From: Desulfosporosinus orientis DSM 765
Lineage (GTDB): Bacteria > Bacillota > Desulfitobacteriia > Desulfitobacteriales > Desulfitobacteriaceae
Assembly: GCF_000235605.1 (NCBI RefSeq)
Contig: NC_016584.1
Coordinates: 4,322,001 to 4,386,000 of the forward strand
Reading direction: 5' to 3'
Length of the DNA: 64,000 nt
This document shows positions 51,084 through 58,836 of this stretch, piece after piece. Position 1 is the first letter of the stretch; each line of letters opens with the position of its first letter. A program made the position numbers and the translations under genes. The notes under the pieces were generated by a model. That model had not been told where the DNA came from. It was given only the letters and a program-made list of their open reading frames with translations, and did not search any database.

Positions 51084-52337
51084 TTATTTAAGGAGGGATA
51101 AAACATTTTGTGGCTGTTGGTTAGCTTGGGCAAGCATTGCCGTAGCTGCCTGAGACAGAACATTGTTCTTGGTATATTCCATCATCTCAGCAGCCATATC
51201 CACATCGGCGATTTGAGATTGAGCTGAACTCAAGTTCTCCGATGCTGTATCCAGGTTATTGATGGTGTGATCAAGACGATTCTGAACTGCCCCCAGATAT
51301 GACCGTTGGGAAGACACTTTGGACGTAGCCTCATCAATGACCGAAACAGCAATACTGGCACCTTCTTGAGTGGATACATCCAGATTCGCAATACCCAGAG
51401 CCTCGGCTCCCATATCCGATATACTGACCTTCATGATTTGCCCTGAATTGGCTCCTATTTGAAGAACCGCCCGGCCATCTGCAGTTTTTGCCTCCTCGGC
51501 CGCCGTGGTTTCAGTAAAGGCAGAAAGGGCTGCGGATGCTTCTGAGTTAACTTCCCCATCGGCATTGCTTACTTCAAAGTTTATGGCTCCAATGGCATTG
51601 GCATAACCCGTACCGCCGGCGGTCATGGTGATATCTCCTTGAGCATCTGCATCAACAGAACCATCATCAACCGCCGCTGTGCCGCTGGTGACTAAACCCA
51701 TAAGAGTAGAAAGATCATCTGTCGCTCCAACAGTCAACGAATCGGTATATAATTCTCCATCCACTGTCCAAGATACCTTAATCGTATCCCCCTCCGCGAT
51801 ACCCAAACTATCTCCGTTATCATCCGTTAATCCTGTAAGCAAAGTGGCATCTGTTGTTCCTGATGCCAGTGCAGTGTTGGTCAGAATATTGGCCGAATCA
51901 CTGGCAACTACTCCACTCATGGAGCCATCCAGCAAATTCTTGGTGTTGAACTGAGTGGTTTGGCTGATGCGATCTATTTCATCCACCAGCTGGGACAATT
52001 CATCTTGGATATTCTCCCTGTCATCATCGGTATTAGTATCTGACGAGGATTGAACCGCCAGTTCCCTCATTCTCTGCAGGATGCTTTCCGTCTCCGACAA
52101 AGCACCCTCTGCTGTCTGAACCATAGAAATTCCATCTTCTGAGTTGCTGCTGGCCTGATCCAGACCACGAATCTGGCCTTTCATTTTTTCACTGATAGCT
52201 AACCCTGCTGCATCATCAGCAGCACTGTTGATGCGTAAACCTGATGACAGCTTTGCCAAGGAATTATTAGTGTTTTTCTCGTTTTTGGTAAGTTGATTTA
52301 AGGTGTTAAGCGCTGCAATATTACTATTGATTCTCAT
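51084..52337 (-). CDS. fliC: Flagellin
   Basis: A 417-residue protein. The conserved D0/D1 N-terminus reads MRINSNIAALNTLNQLTKNE, with SSGLRINSAADDAAGLAISEKMKGQ, and the C-terminus has DHTINNLDTASENLSSAQSQI and DVDMAAEMMEYTKNNVL. Residues about 165-310 are a variable, Ala/Thr/Asp-rich surface region. It is the filament subunit, exported by the flagellar system with FliS as chaperone. A GGA-loop hairpin element lies in its leader at 52447-52515, so CsrA-type control is likely. Confidence 0.96.
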   Translation of the reverse strand: MRINSNIAALNTLNQLTKNEKNTNNSLAKLSSGLRINSAADDAAGLAISEKMKGQIRGLDQASSNSEDGISMVQTAEGALSETESILQRMRELAVQSSSDTNTDDDRENIQDELSQLVDEIDRISQTTQFNTKNLLDGSMSGVVASDSANILTNTALASGTTDATLLTGLTDDNGDSLGIAEGDTIKVSWTVDGELYTDSLTVGATDDLSTLMGLVTSGTAAVDDGSVDADAQGDITMTAGGTGYANAIGAINFEVSNADGEVNSEASAALSAFTETTAAEEAKTADGRAVLQIGANSGQIMKVSISDMGAEALGIANLDVSTQEGASIAVSVIDEATSKVSSQRSYLGAVQNRLDHTINNLDTASENLSSAQSQIADVDMAAEMMEYTKNNVLSQAATAMLAQANQQPQNVLSLLK

Positions 52338-52446
52338 AATGATTGCTCCTCCTTGTTTTGCAAATTTTTTCCTGTTAATTTATATTAGACGTTACAGCCC
52401 CGGGTTGCCGTGACAGTCTAAATACCTCATTGCAGTAAAAGAAAAA

Positions 52447-52515
52447 ACGAGTTAACTCCCATGGGGTTTTGCATCCTGCAGAACACCCATGAAAAATTAA
52501 CTCGTCCCTGAAAAC
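52447..52515 (-). promoter_or_regulatory. CsrA-type RNA hairpin in the flagellin leader (copy 1)
   Basis: An outer stem of 9 bp (52447-52455 with 52497-52505) encloses a second hairpin. Its minus-strand tip reads GTTCTGCAGGATGCAAAAC, with AGGAT in the loop. A second GGA (AGGGA, 52505-52509) lies 31 bases before the first. This closely matches CsrA/RsmA binding sites and repeats in the csrA leader at 53324-53385. A T-rich tract follows, so it may also terminate. Confidence 0.6.
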
Positions 52516-52592
52516 TTCTTTTTCGTTTCTTATTATCCTTATTGACCTGTTGATATCCCACTCAGCCAAAGAGAACTACATTTTGGGAAAAT

Positions 52593-52979
52593 CTATTGTT
52601 TATTTTGCTCTTTAATAATTTTTACGGCCTCTGCCCAAGTATCTCTTAATACTAGGGCATGGCTGAGAATCTCTTCAAGGATGTGCCAATCCTTTTTCAG
52701 ATTAGCTTCTGTCAGCCGCTTATACAAGTATTCGTAGACAGCCAGCAAATCGTCAGCGATTTTGTAATTCCGGTCCAGAGTGTTTTCAAAGTTAATAATC
52801 AGTTTCTTGGCCTTAACGATGTTATTATGGGACTTTATGAAGTCCTTTTCTTCTAGGCCAGCCTGCGCTTGCCTGATTAGCATTACTAAGTGCGAATACA
52901 ACATTAGGGTCAACTTCTCAGGACTTGCGGTAAAAACGATACTTTCCAGGTAGGCTTCTTTATACTGCTTGGCTATCAT
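52593..52979 (-). CDS. fliS: Flagellin export chaperone FliS
   Basis: A 128-residue helical protein. AYLESIVFTASPEKLTLMLYSHLVMLIRQA is the classic FliS start and FENTLDRNYKIADDLLAVYEYLYKRL the middle helix. It binds the flagellin C-terminus and prevents premature polymerisation. It overlaps a 25-codon ORF (ATGA junction) and is downstream of csrA. Confidence 0.93.
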   Translation of the reverse strand: MIAKQYKEAYLESIVFTASPEKLTLMLYSHLVMLIRQAQAGLEEKDFIKSHNNIVKAKKLIINFENTLDRNYKIADDLLAVYEYLYKRLTEANLKKDWHILEEILSHALVLRDTWAEAVKIIKEQNKQ

Positions 52980-53053
52980 AACTGCTGGTCCCTCATCTTT
53001 GCTCCGGCGGCCAACTCTCTTTTGAGTGCTGCCCTCGTGTTCTTAACTCTCAT
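52976..53053 (-). CDS. 25-residue small ORF between csrA and fliS
   Basis: ATG 53053 follows GGAGGGGTGGTCACT, a strong ribosome binding site. The product is basic: MRVKNTRAALKRELAAGAKM plus five more residues (RDQQL). Its TGA stop overlaps the fliS start (ATGA), so fliS translation may depend on it. No known family recognised. Confidence 0.6.
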   Translation of the reverse strand: MRVKNTRAALKRELAAGAKMRDQQL

Positions 53054-53080
53054 AGTGACCACCCCTCCTAAGACTTAACC

Positions 53081-53260
53081 TCAGGCGATCCGCCCGTCTT
53101 TCCCTTTCTGCTGTTCGTAAATTTCTCCACGCAGAATTTTCATTTGTTTAGGTGCATCAATAGCCAAGCGTAAATCGCCCTCAGCACTTTTAACCACTTT
53201 GACCATAATATTGTCATCAATTATCACATATTCTCCAGGCTTTCTTCCTAATACCAGCAT
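53081..53260 (-). CDS. csrA: Carbon storage regulator CsrA
   Basis: A 59-residue protein, MLVLGRKPGEYVIIDDNIMV to the end, with the RNA-binding residues L4 and the Arg of KILRGEIY. It is shorter than Bacillus CsrA and lacks the C-terminal extension that FliW grips; no fliW gene is seen nearby. The start is ATG 53260 with CAAGGAGGAAG; the longer in-frame reading runs through the leader hairpin. CsrA represses flagellin translation in Firmicutes. A SigD promoter and a GGA-loop hairpin precede it. Confidence 0.92.
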   Translation of the reverse strand: MLVLGRKPGEYVIIDDNIMVKVVKSAEGDLRLAIDAPKQMKILRGEIYEQQKGKDGRIA

Positions 53261-53323
53261 CGGCAACTTCCTCCTTGATGCTTCATTTTTAATCCGTTCA
53301 GGAAAACAAAAAGACAAGCTAGA

Positions 53324-53385
53324 TCTCATGAGGCTTTGCGTCCTGCGAAGCACCCATAAAAAATAACTCATCCCTGAAAAACTGT
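53324..53385 (-). promoter_or_regulatory. CsrA-type RNA hairpin in the csrA leader (copy 2)
   Basis: The minus-strand tip reads GCTTCGCAGGACGCAAAGC, again with AGGA in the loop (53341-53344), and AGGGA (53371-53375) precedes it by 30 bases. Sequence and spacing match copy 1. One stem pair changes from U-A to C-G between the copies, a compensatory change. This suggests CsrA autoregulation. Confidence 0.6.
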
Positions 53386-53407
53386 GTATTTAATTGTGAC
53401 ACTATAG

Positions 53408-53434
53408 TTATCGGCAGTTCTTCAGAAAACTTTA
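53408..53434 (-). promoter_or_regulatory. SigD (sigma-28) promoter of the csrA-fliS unit
   Basis: The minus strand reads TAAA (53431-53434), 15 bases, GCCGATAA (53408-53415), a perfect flagellar sigma-28 promoter. The predicted start near 53401 puts the CsrA-type hairpin close to the 5' end of the mRNA. Confidence 0.88.
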
Positions 53435-53454
53435 GTACTTTTCGAGAAATTTTT

Positions 53455-53916
53455 TTATTTTTTTGCATGACGCTTCACCTCTTTCTTACTTATCGGTAAG
53501 CCAGCACCGATCTTTTTATCTATAAAATACCCATAACTTTGGGGAATTCTTTTAAAATATCCTTCACCGATGGCCCTTTTGTTTAATTGTACAGATCGTA
53601 TTTTATTAGCTGCGTTCTCCTTCAGCCGATCGGCCGTTTCTAATACCATTCGGCTTTGAATGACAGTCAGCTCCAGCATACTATTGACATCCTTCCTCAT
53701 TCCGAAGGTTTCTTCATTTTCCAAACACTGAAGTTCCTGATACTTCCCAACTAATTTTGCCAGTTGATCGATATGCCGCTGACGTTCCGTGAGCTGCTTT
53801 TTGACTAAAGCATAGTCTTCTTTCTCCACTGCCTTTGTTAAATCAACAGTAACCTGCCAAAGTGCTTGAACCAGGTGTCTTTTCTCCTTAAGAAAGGCCA
53901 GATATTTCTTTTCCAT
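53455..53916 (-). CDS. Flagellar chaperone-like protein (FlgN/FliT type)
   Basis: A 153-residue, mostly helical, charged protein. The first 100 residues (EKRHLVQALWQVTVDLTKAVE, LTERQRHIDQLAKLV, MLELTVIQSRMVLETADRLK) look like an FlgN/FliT-type export chaperone; the basic tail after 110 is not recognised. It follows fliD, the usual place of FliT-like chaperones for the filament cap. Weak sequence conservation makes the name uncertain. Confidence 0.55.
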   Translation of the reverse strand: MEKKYLAFLKEKRHLVQALWQVTVDLTKAVEKEDYALVKKQLTERQRHIDQLAKLVGKYQELQCLENEETFGMRKDVNSMLELTVIQSRMVLETADRLKENAANKIRSVQLNKRAIGEGYFKRIPQSYGYFIDKKIGAGLPISKKEVKRHAKK

Positions 53917-53936
53917 ACATCAGATCCTCCCTACTG

Positions 53937-55832
53937 CTATTCCAGATAAGAGAGCAAAGAATTGATCTGAGTGTTCATCTGATTGATGAAGGTCTCCATC
54001 GCTGAATACTTTTCATAATAGTAGTCTTCTTTGTCTGCTAATTTATCAAGCATTTCATCGATCTCTTCCTCATAGTTATTGATTTGGCTGGTCAAGGTGT
54101 TATCGTACTCCGACCCATCACCCTTCTGACCTGCCTTTTCAATCAAAATTCCCTTCTGTCCGTCAATCCCAGTGTAGGTAGAAATATTATCCTGCAAAAT
54201 ATCGTAAACTCTGTATGCTAATCCTTCTTCGCTGCTCCTGACCTTTCTTTGCTCTGAGGTCAAATTCACCACCGTGGTTGTCCCCCCATAAGCAGCCGAT
54301 TGCTGAGCAAACAAACTCGCGACTCCCTCCGGGTCCTTAGCAATAGCTTCTTGCAAGGCGTCTGTATCAATCACCAGTTTGCCTTTGTCTTCGTAATTGC
54401 TGCTGGTGGTTATCCCGATTTCGGTTAAATGGGTGGAGACCCCAGCCACCGATTCATATAAGGCGGTACGCAAATTCTGCAAAAGACTCGTCAATGCCTC
54501 ATCATCCTCAAGAATACCCGTCTTGGCTTTCTCTTCCCAAGCTTCAATTTCATCATCCGACATTTCTTCCTTCTGGTCATCGGTCAGGGGCGGATAGTCA
54601 CGGTCGTATTCTTCCGAAATCGTGGTGTTAATGGAATCAATCAAGGTATTATAATCTTCCACGAAGCTGGTTATTTTGCTGAGGATAGCATCTGTATCTT
54701 GAGTGACAGATACCCTTTGAGTTTCCGTGCTTTCAGCCTTCAGGTTATAGGTTAGGCCGTCAATGGTGAATGAATTTTCGCTGCGGGTACACTTTACCCC
54801 ATCAATGGTGGCTACTGCATCCTCGCCTGCCGTATAGTCGGTCAGTCCCACAGTCTGCAGGAAAGTACTTCCTGTTTCACTGAGGCCCAGAGTTTTGCCG
54901 GCACCCGTTTGATTGGCCGTCAGGACAAAGCTGTCACTGGTAGAGCTGTATGACATGGTAACCCCGGCCTCGGAATCATTGATTTCTTCCATCATCTCCT
55001 CCAATGTCGTGCTTGAGGAGAATTCAAAATCAACGTCATTAATGGTCAGCCCGATATTCCCACTAGAATCAAAGCTAAAACCTAATTGGTCCCCGATGTC
55101 CGCCAAGGTCTCGGAAGTATCCAGATAATTTGATAGAGTAGCTGAATCGGAAAAGCCCAAGGACTCTAAAGCTCCTCCGCTTTCCGGGTCGCTGACGGTG
55201 ATGGTCCCGATACCGCTATCGTCCGCTTTTGCGATAGTCAGATACCCTGTCCCATCCCCATTGGTATCTGAAATCACAATCTTTCCGCTTCCTACTGCCT
55301 CATCCACGGCTTCCTGCAAGCTTTCCAGGTCTGTGACATTCTCATCCAAGTCAACGGTGTATGACCTTCCATCGATAGTCAGCAGGAAAGAGCTGCCCTC
55401 TGCTTTCGTGAAATCAGCGGCAGAGGCGGCTGATATTGCCCCAGTGACAGTAGAGCTTCTATAAGTGGCAGCTGTCGCTAAGTTGCTGACCAGAACCCTA
55501 TGAGATCCCGCTTGGGAAGATGAAGTCGTAGAAATCTCTACCACCGAATCGTCACTGGAGGTTAGGGCAAATTGCTCGTAGGTTGATAGAGACAGCATAT
55601 TGGAAGAAGAGTTAGTATAACTAAAATATTCATCGGCAAAGGCCTTTAGGCTGGTGGAAACTTCCCGATACGCATCTTGTTTCCATTCCGCCAACTGCTT
55701 TTTTTGTTCCAGTCTATTAAGAGGCACTTCTTCTGCATCCATCAAGGATTCAACGATGCTATCCACATCTAAGCCGCTGACTAAACCGGTAACCCGCGTT
55801 GTCGTTGAAGAATAACTGCTGATTGAGGTCAT
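53937..55832 (-). CDS. fliD: Flagellar filament capping protein FliD
   Basis: A 631-residue protein, long for the family. The N-terminal RVTGLVSGLDVDSIVESLMDAEEVPLNRL and C-terminal DNTLTSQINNYEEEIDEMLDKLADKEDYYYEKYSAMETFINQMNTQ are typical coiled-coil ends. FLIN-repeat-like middle domains are Thr/Ser/Asp-rich. It caps the growing filament and adds flagellin subunits. It lies between flgL and the chaperone-like gene. Confidence 0.93.
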   Translation of the reverse strand: MTSISSYSSTTTRVTGLVSGLDVDSIVESLMDAEEVPLNRLEQKKQLAEWKQDAYREVSTSLKAFADEYFSYTNSSSNMLSLSTYEQFALTSSDDSVVEISTTSSSQAGSHRVLVSNLATAATYRSSTVTGAISAASAADFTKAEGSSFLLTIDGRSYTVDLDENVTDLESLQEAVDEAVGSGKIVISDTNGDGTGYLTIAKADDSGIGTITVSDPESGGALESLGFSDSATLSNYLDTSETLADIGDQLGFSFDSSGNIGLTINDVDFEFSSSTTLEEMMEEINDSEAGVTMSYSSTSDSFVLTANQTGAGKTLGLSETGSTFLQTVGLTDYTAGEDAVATIDGVKCTRSENSFTIDGLTYNLKAESTETQRVSVTQDTDAILSKITSFVEDYNTLIDSINTTISEEYDRDYPPLTDDQKEEMSDDEIEAWEEKAKTGILEDDEALTSLLQNLRTALYESVAGVSTHLTEIGITTSSNYEDKGKLVIDTDALQEAIAKDPEGVASLFAQQSAAYGGTTTVVNLTSEQRKVRSSEEGLAYRVYDILQDNISTYTGIDGQKGILIEKAGQKGDGSEYDNTLTSQINNYEEEIDEMLDKLADKEDYYYEKYSAMETFINQMNTQINSLLSYLE

Positions 55833-55885
55833 GCAGGAACCTCCTTTCCCTCATTATGATCGATGCCTTTTTTCCAGGGCAGAAT

Positions 55886-57262
55886 CTAAGTCAAATAATC
55901 CAGCAAGCTGTTTTGAATCACTTTGGCCCCTGCAGCTAAGGCTGCTTGATAGCTCGCCTGAGCACTGGACAAGTCAATACTTACTTCGGCTAGATCTACT
56001 TCATCGTTTTGGGATAAGATCTCATTATAGGTCAATTCATTGTCTTCCAGGCGAGTCTGGGTTTTCTGCACATACTCCGTTCTTGTTCCCAAATCCGCTC
56101 TGACACTAAGGACTCGATTGATACTTTCATCCAAATCATCCAATAAGCCGGATAGATCCAAATCATAGGTTTCCACCGTTACTCCGGTACTGGCATCATA
56201 ACTGACGGACTTATATTGAGTTTCACCCGACAAGGCCAATTCCAGCTTGGCAAGGGTATCAAACAAACCGTCCTCCCCTTCGCCAACGATGTCACTCCCC
56301 TCTGCATTGACAGTAACCCAGCTGCTGCTTCCCACTCTGTATTTAATGTTTTCTGTATCTTCCGTACTGGAATTTTGTCCATCGGCAAACCCCAGACTAC
56401 TGACATCCAAGGTACCGCTATTAATGGCTATACTGCTTCCATCTTGAACCGTAAGGATAATTTTCCCTTCATCCTGGCTCACCTTAATCAAAGAATCCGG
56501 CTGCTCACTGCTTGCCGGGAAAGCTGCATCCAGCTGGCTCTGAAGTGTGTCCACGATTGTATCGATATCATAGTCAGTTCCGTCTGCCAGGCTGATGGTC
56601 TGCGTGACCCCGTCCAGGGTGACGGAAAATTCAAGCTCCGGAGAGGCTGGCGTGAACTCTTCGAAAGCTGCAGATGTTAGTTCCGCCTGCCCACTGATTT
56701 GATCCATATTATCCTGATAAAAACTTATCAAATCGCTATCGGAAACAGAAACTGCAACAACCCCTCCCAAGGATAAATACTTCCTATTATAGGTCACTTG
56801 ATCTCCTATTGTCGTTGTTACCTCTGCAAAGGGGGCCTCATCTGTCTGATACCCGGCAAAAATAGAACGGCCGGCATAACTGGTATTGGCAACTTCGATG
56901 ATGGAGTCTTTCAATTCTGCAATTGTTGTTCCAATTTTTTTCAGGTCTTCATCTGCAAGAGTCCCATTCGCTGCCTCAACAGTTTCTTCTCGAATAGTAG
57001 CCAGGATATCCCCTATTTGACTAAGGGCAGAATCTGAATAGCTCAGCCACGAATCCGCAGCCTCAGCATTTTCCTGATATTGTTGAATATTTGTCATATA
57101 ATTTGTCAATTTCAGAGACTTGACAGCAGCTACCGGATCATCAGAAGGAACCTCTATCTTTTTTTGCGAGGACGCCTGGGCTTGAAGCTTGGCAAGCTTT
57201 ACAAGGTTGTCATTAATATTCCTGACCGTATTTTGGATCATCATACCGTTGGTGATTCTCAC
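55886..57262 (-). CDS. flgL: Flagellar hook-filament junction protein FlgL
   Basis: A 458-residue protein. MRITNGMMIQNTVRNINDNLVKLAKLQAQASSQKKI is summarised here by its first motif MRITNGMMIQNTVRN, and the C-terminal QTRLEDNELTYNEILSQNDE with SSAQASYQAALAAGAKVI closes the D0/D1 helices. A variable middle (about 180-330) lengthens it compared with the usual 300 residues. Start GTG 57262. It joins hook to filament together with FlgK. Confidence 0.92.
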   Translation of the reverse strand: MRITNGMMIQNTVRNINDNLVKLAKLQAQASSQKKIEVPSDDPVAAVKSLKLTNYMTNIQQYQENAEAADSWLSYSDSALSQIGDILATIREETVEAANGTLADEDLKKIGTTIAELKDSIIEVANTSYAGRSIFAGYQTDEAPFAEVTTTIGDQVTYNRKYLSLGGVVAVSVSDSDLISFYQDNMDQISGQAELTSAAFEEFTPASPELEFSVTLDGVTQTISLADGTDYDIDTIVDTLQSQLDAAFPASSEQPDSLIKVSQDEGKIILTVQDGSSIAINSGTLDVSSLGFADGQNSSTEDTENIKYRVGSSSWVTVNAEGSDIVGEGEDGLFDTLAKLELALSGETQYKSVSYDASTGVTVETYDLDLSGLLDDLDESINRVLSVRADLGTRTEYVQKTQTRLEDNELTYNEILSQNDEVDLAEVSIDLSSAQASYQAALAAGAKVIQNSLLDYLT

Positions 57263-57306
57263 ACACTGTCACCCCGTTTCCGCGATACTCTTATCGTTTA
57301 CCACTC

Positions 57307-58827
57307 TCAGCTTGCTCCCAAAGAATTAATGGTCACATCCAAAATCTCATCCATAACACTAATTACTTTTGCTGCAGCGCTATAGGCCAGCTGGTACTTA
57401 ATCAGATTGGTCGTTTCTTCATCCAGGGATACGCCAGAGATGGAGGTTTTGTGACTGTCAATGAGCTCAACAACATTTTCATGAACATTGGAAAGCTTTG
57501 AAACGAGGGCTGTTTCAATGCCCAAAGTTGCATAGACTGCATTGATATAATCCTCCGGTGTACCATTGTTGAAGACCTCTGAGTCATCAAACATCTCGAT
57601 CAACTCCGTGAGATTATCACTATTCTCCTCTTCTCCGGCGACCGAGGATGTTGCAATTTGGTCCGTATCATTGAGGACATCAGCTGAGAGAGAGATGTTC
57701 CCCGCAGTAATGTTGGCGTAGATCTCATCCATATCCGCGCCGCTGTCCATCAGTTCATCTGTGGATTTTTCCTCGTAGGAAAAGAACCTTACTCCCGTGC
57801 TTCCATCCAAGCCAACGCCGCCGGCATGTCCGGAAGAATGGGATTCACCGTCAGCATAAATCCCTTCATTAAAGGCTTTAGCTAAACTACGGGCAAACGT
57901 ATTCAGCTGATTCATATAATAAGGAATTCCCTTGAACCCCCCATCGGAACCATCCCCCTGACACATATCCAAATAGCCTTTGATTTCACCCCCTGTAAAG
58001 GAAACCTCATTATGGGTCTCTGCCCACTGCACACCATAGGTTCCGTCACTGTTTTCATAACACTCCAGCTCATTAACACTGAAATGATTGACTAAACTAA
58101 CCCCATTGATTTTAATGCTTAGCCTCAAATCCTGTTGTCCATTAGCTAAGGTGCCATATGACACCTCTTTAACCTCGACGTCAGCAACGGCCGAGAGCTG
58201 ATCGATCAGGACAGCCCGTTGATCCCTTAAATCATTGGCTGTATCTCCAGTGGATTCTGCTTTATAGATTTGTTGGTTCAAGGCACTGATTTGATTAGCC
58301 AAGGAATTGATCTCATCCACTTCAGTCTTAACAGCACTGTTATTCTCATCAAGCAAATCCTCCAGCGTTCCGTACATATTGTTCAAATACTCACATAGAG
58401 CACTTCCTTCAGCCACCATGGCTGACCGGGCAGAGTCATCGCTTGGATCATTCGCCAAATCCTCCATGGCGGAGGTAAAGCTGTCCAAGGCATCATTTAG
58501 CCCCTCATCAGAATCGCTCAATAAGGATTCCAGTTCTGACAAGGAATTACTTTTAACGCTGTATTCTCCATATTGAGAGCTTTCCTGCCAGTAACGCTGG
58601 TCCAAGAAAACATTGCGAATCTGAACAATGGATTCGATGTTTACTCCCGTCCCCACCATGCCGCTGCCATCGCTTGTAGAAAGGGCCCGGGATGCCTTTA
58701 AGCTGACTACCTGCCGGGAATATCCCACGGTATCCGCATTACTGATATTATGATTAATCGTATTCAAGGCAGCCTGGCTGGCAAATAAGGATTTAAGACC
58801 TACATTCAAGCCGAAAAATGAATTCAT
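57307..58827 (-). CDS. flgK: Flagellar hook-associated protein FlgK (copy 1)
   Basis: A 506-residue protein with the rod/hook-family N-terminus FASQAALNTINHNISNADTVGYSRQ and the C-terminal DEETTNLIKYQLAYSAAAKVISVMDEIL. It forms the first hook-filament junction. It is 10 bases downstream of a second, clearly different FlgK gene, so the tandem pair may give alternative or mixed junctions. Confidence 0.92.
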   Translation of the reverse strand: MNSFFGLNVGLKSLFASQAALNTINHNISNADTVGYSRQVVSLKASRALSTSDGSGMVGTGVNIESIVQIRNVFLDQRYWQESSQYGEYSVKSNSLSELESLLSDSDEGLNDALDSFTSAMEDLANDPSDDSARSAMVAEGSALCEYLNNMYGTLEDLLDENNSAVKTEVDEINSLANQISALNQQIYKAESTGDTANDLRDQRAVLIDQLSAVADVEVKEVSYGTLANGQQDLRLSIKINGVSLVNHFSVNELECYENSDGTYGVQWAETHNEVSFTGGEIKGYLDMCQGDGSDGGFKGIPYYMNQLNTFARSLAKAFNEGIYADGESHSSGHAGGVGLDGSTGVRFFSYEEKSTDELMDSGADMDEIYANITAGNISLSADVLNDTDQIATSSVAGEEENSDNLTELIEMFDDSEVFNNGTPEDYINAVYATLGIETALVSKLSNVHENVVELIDSHKTSISGVSLDEETTNLIKYQLAYSAAAKVISVMDEILDVTINSLGAS

Positions 58828-58836
58828 AACCTCACC

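Noticed and set aside
52375-52569. A 64-residue ORF upstream of the flagellin gene
   Set aside because: It runs through the CsrA-type hairpin that is repeated in the csrA leader in a different frame, so the conserved signal is the RNA, not the protein.
53261-53371. An N-terminal extension of CsrA
   Set aside because: It is translated leader hairpin; the normal CsrA start MLVLG has its own AAGGAGG site.
52447-53385. A c-di-GMP-I (GEMM) riboswitch, suggested by GGACGCAAAGCC in copy 2
   Set aside because: The GGCAAACC half and the P2/P3 receptor parts are absent, and copy 1 changes the shared bases. The GGA-loop hairpin explains both copies better.
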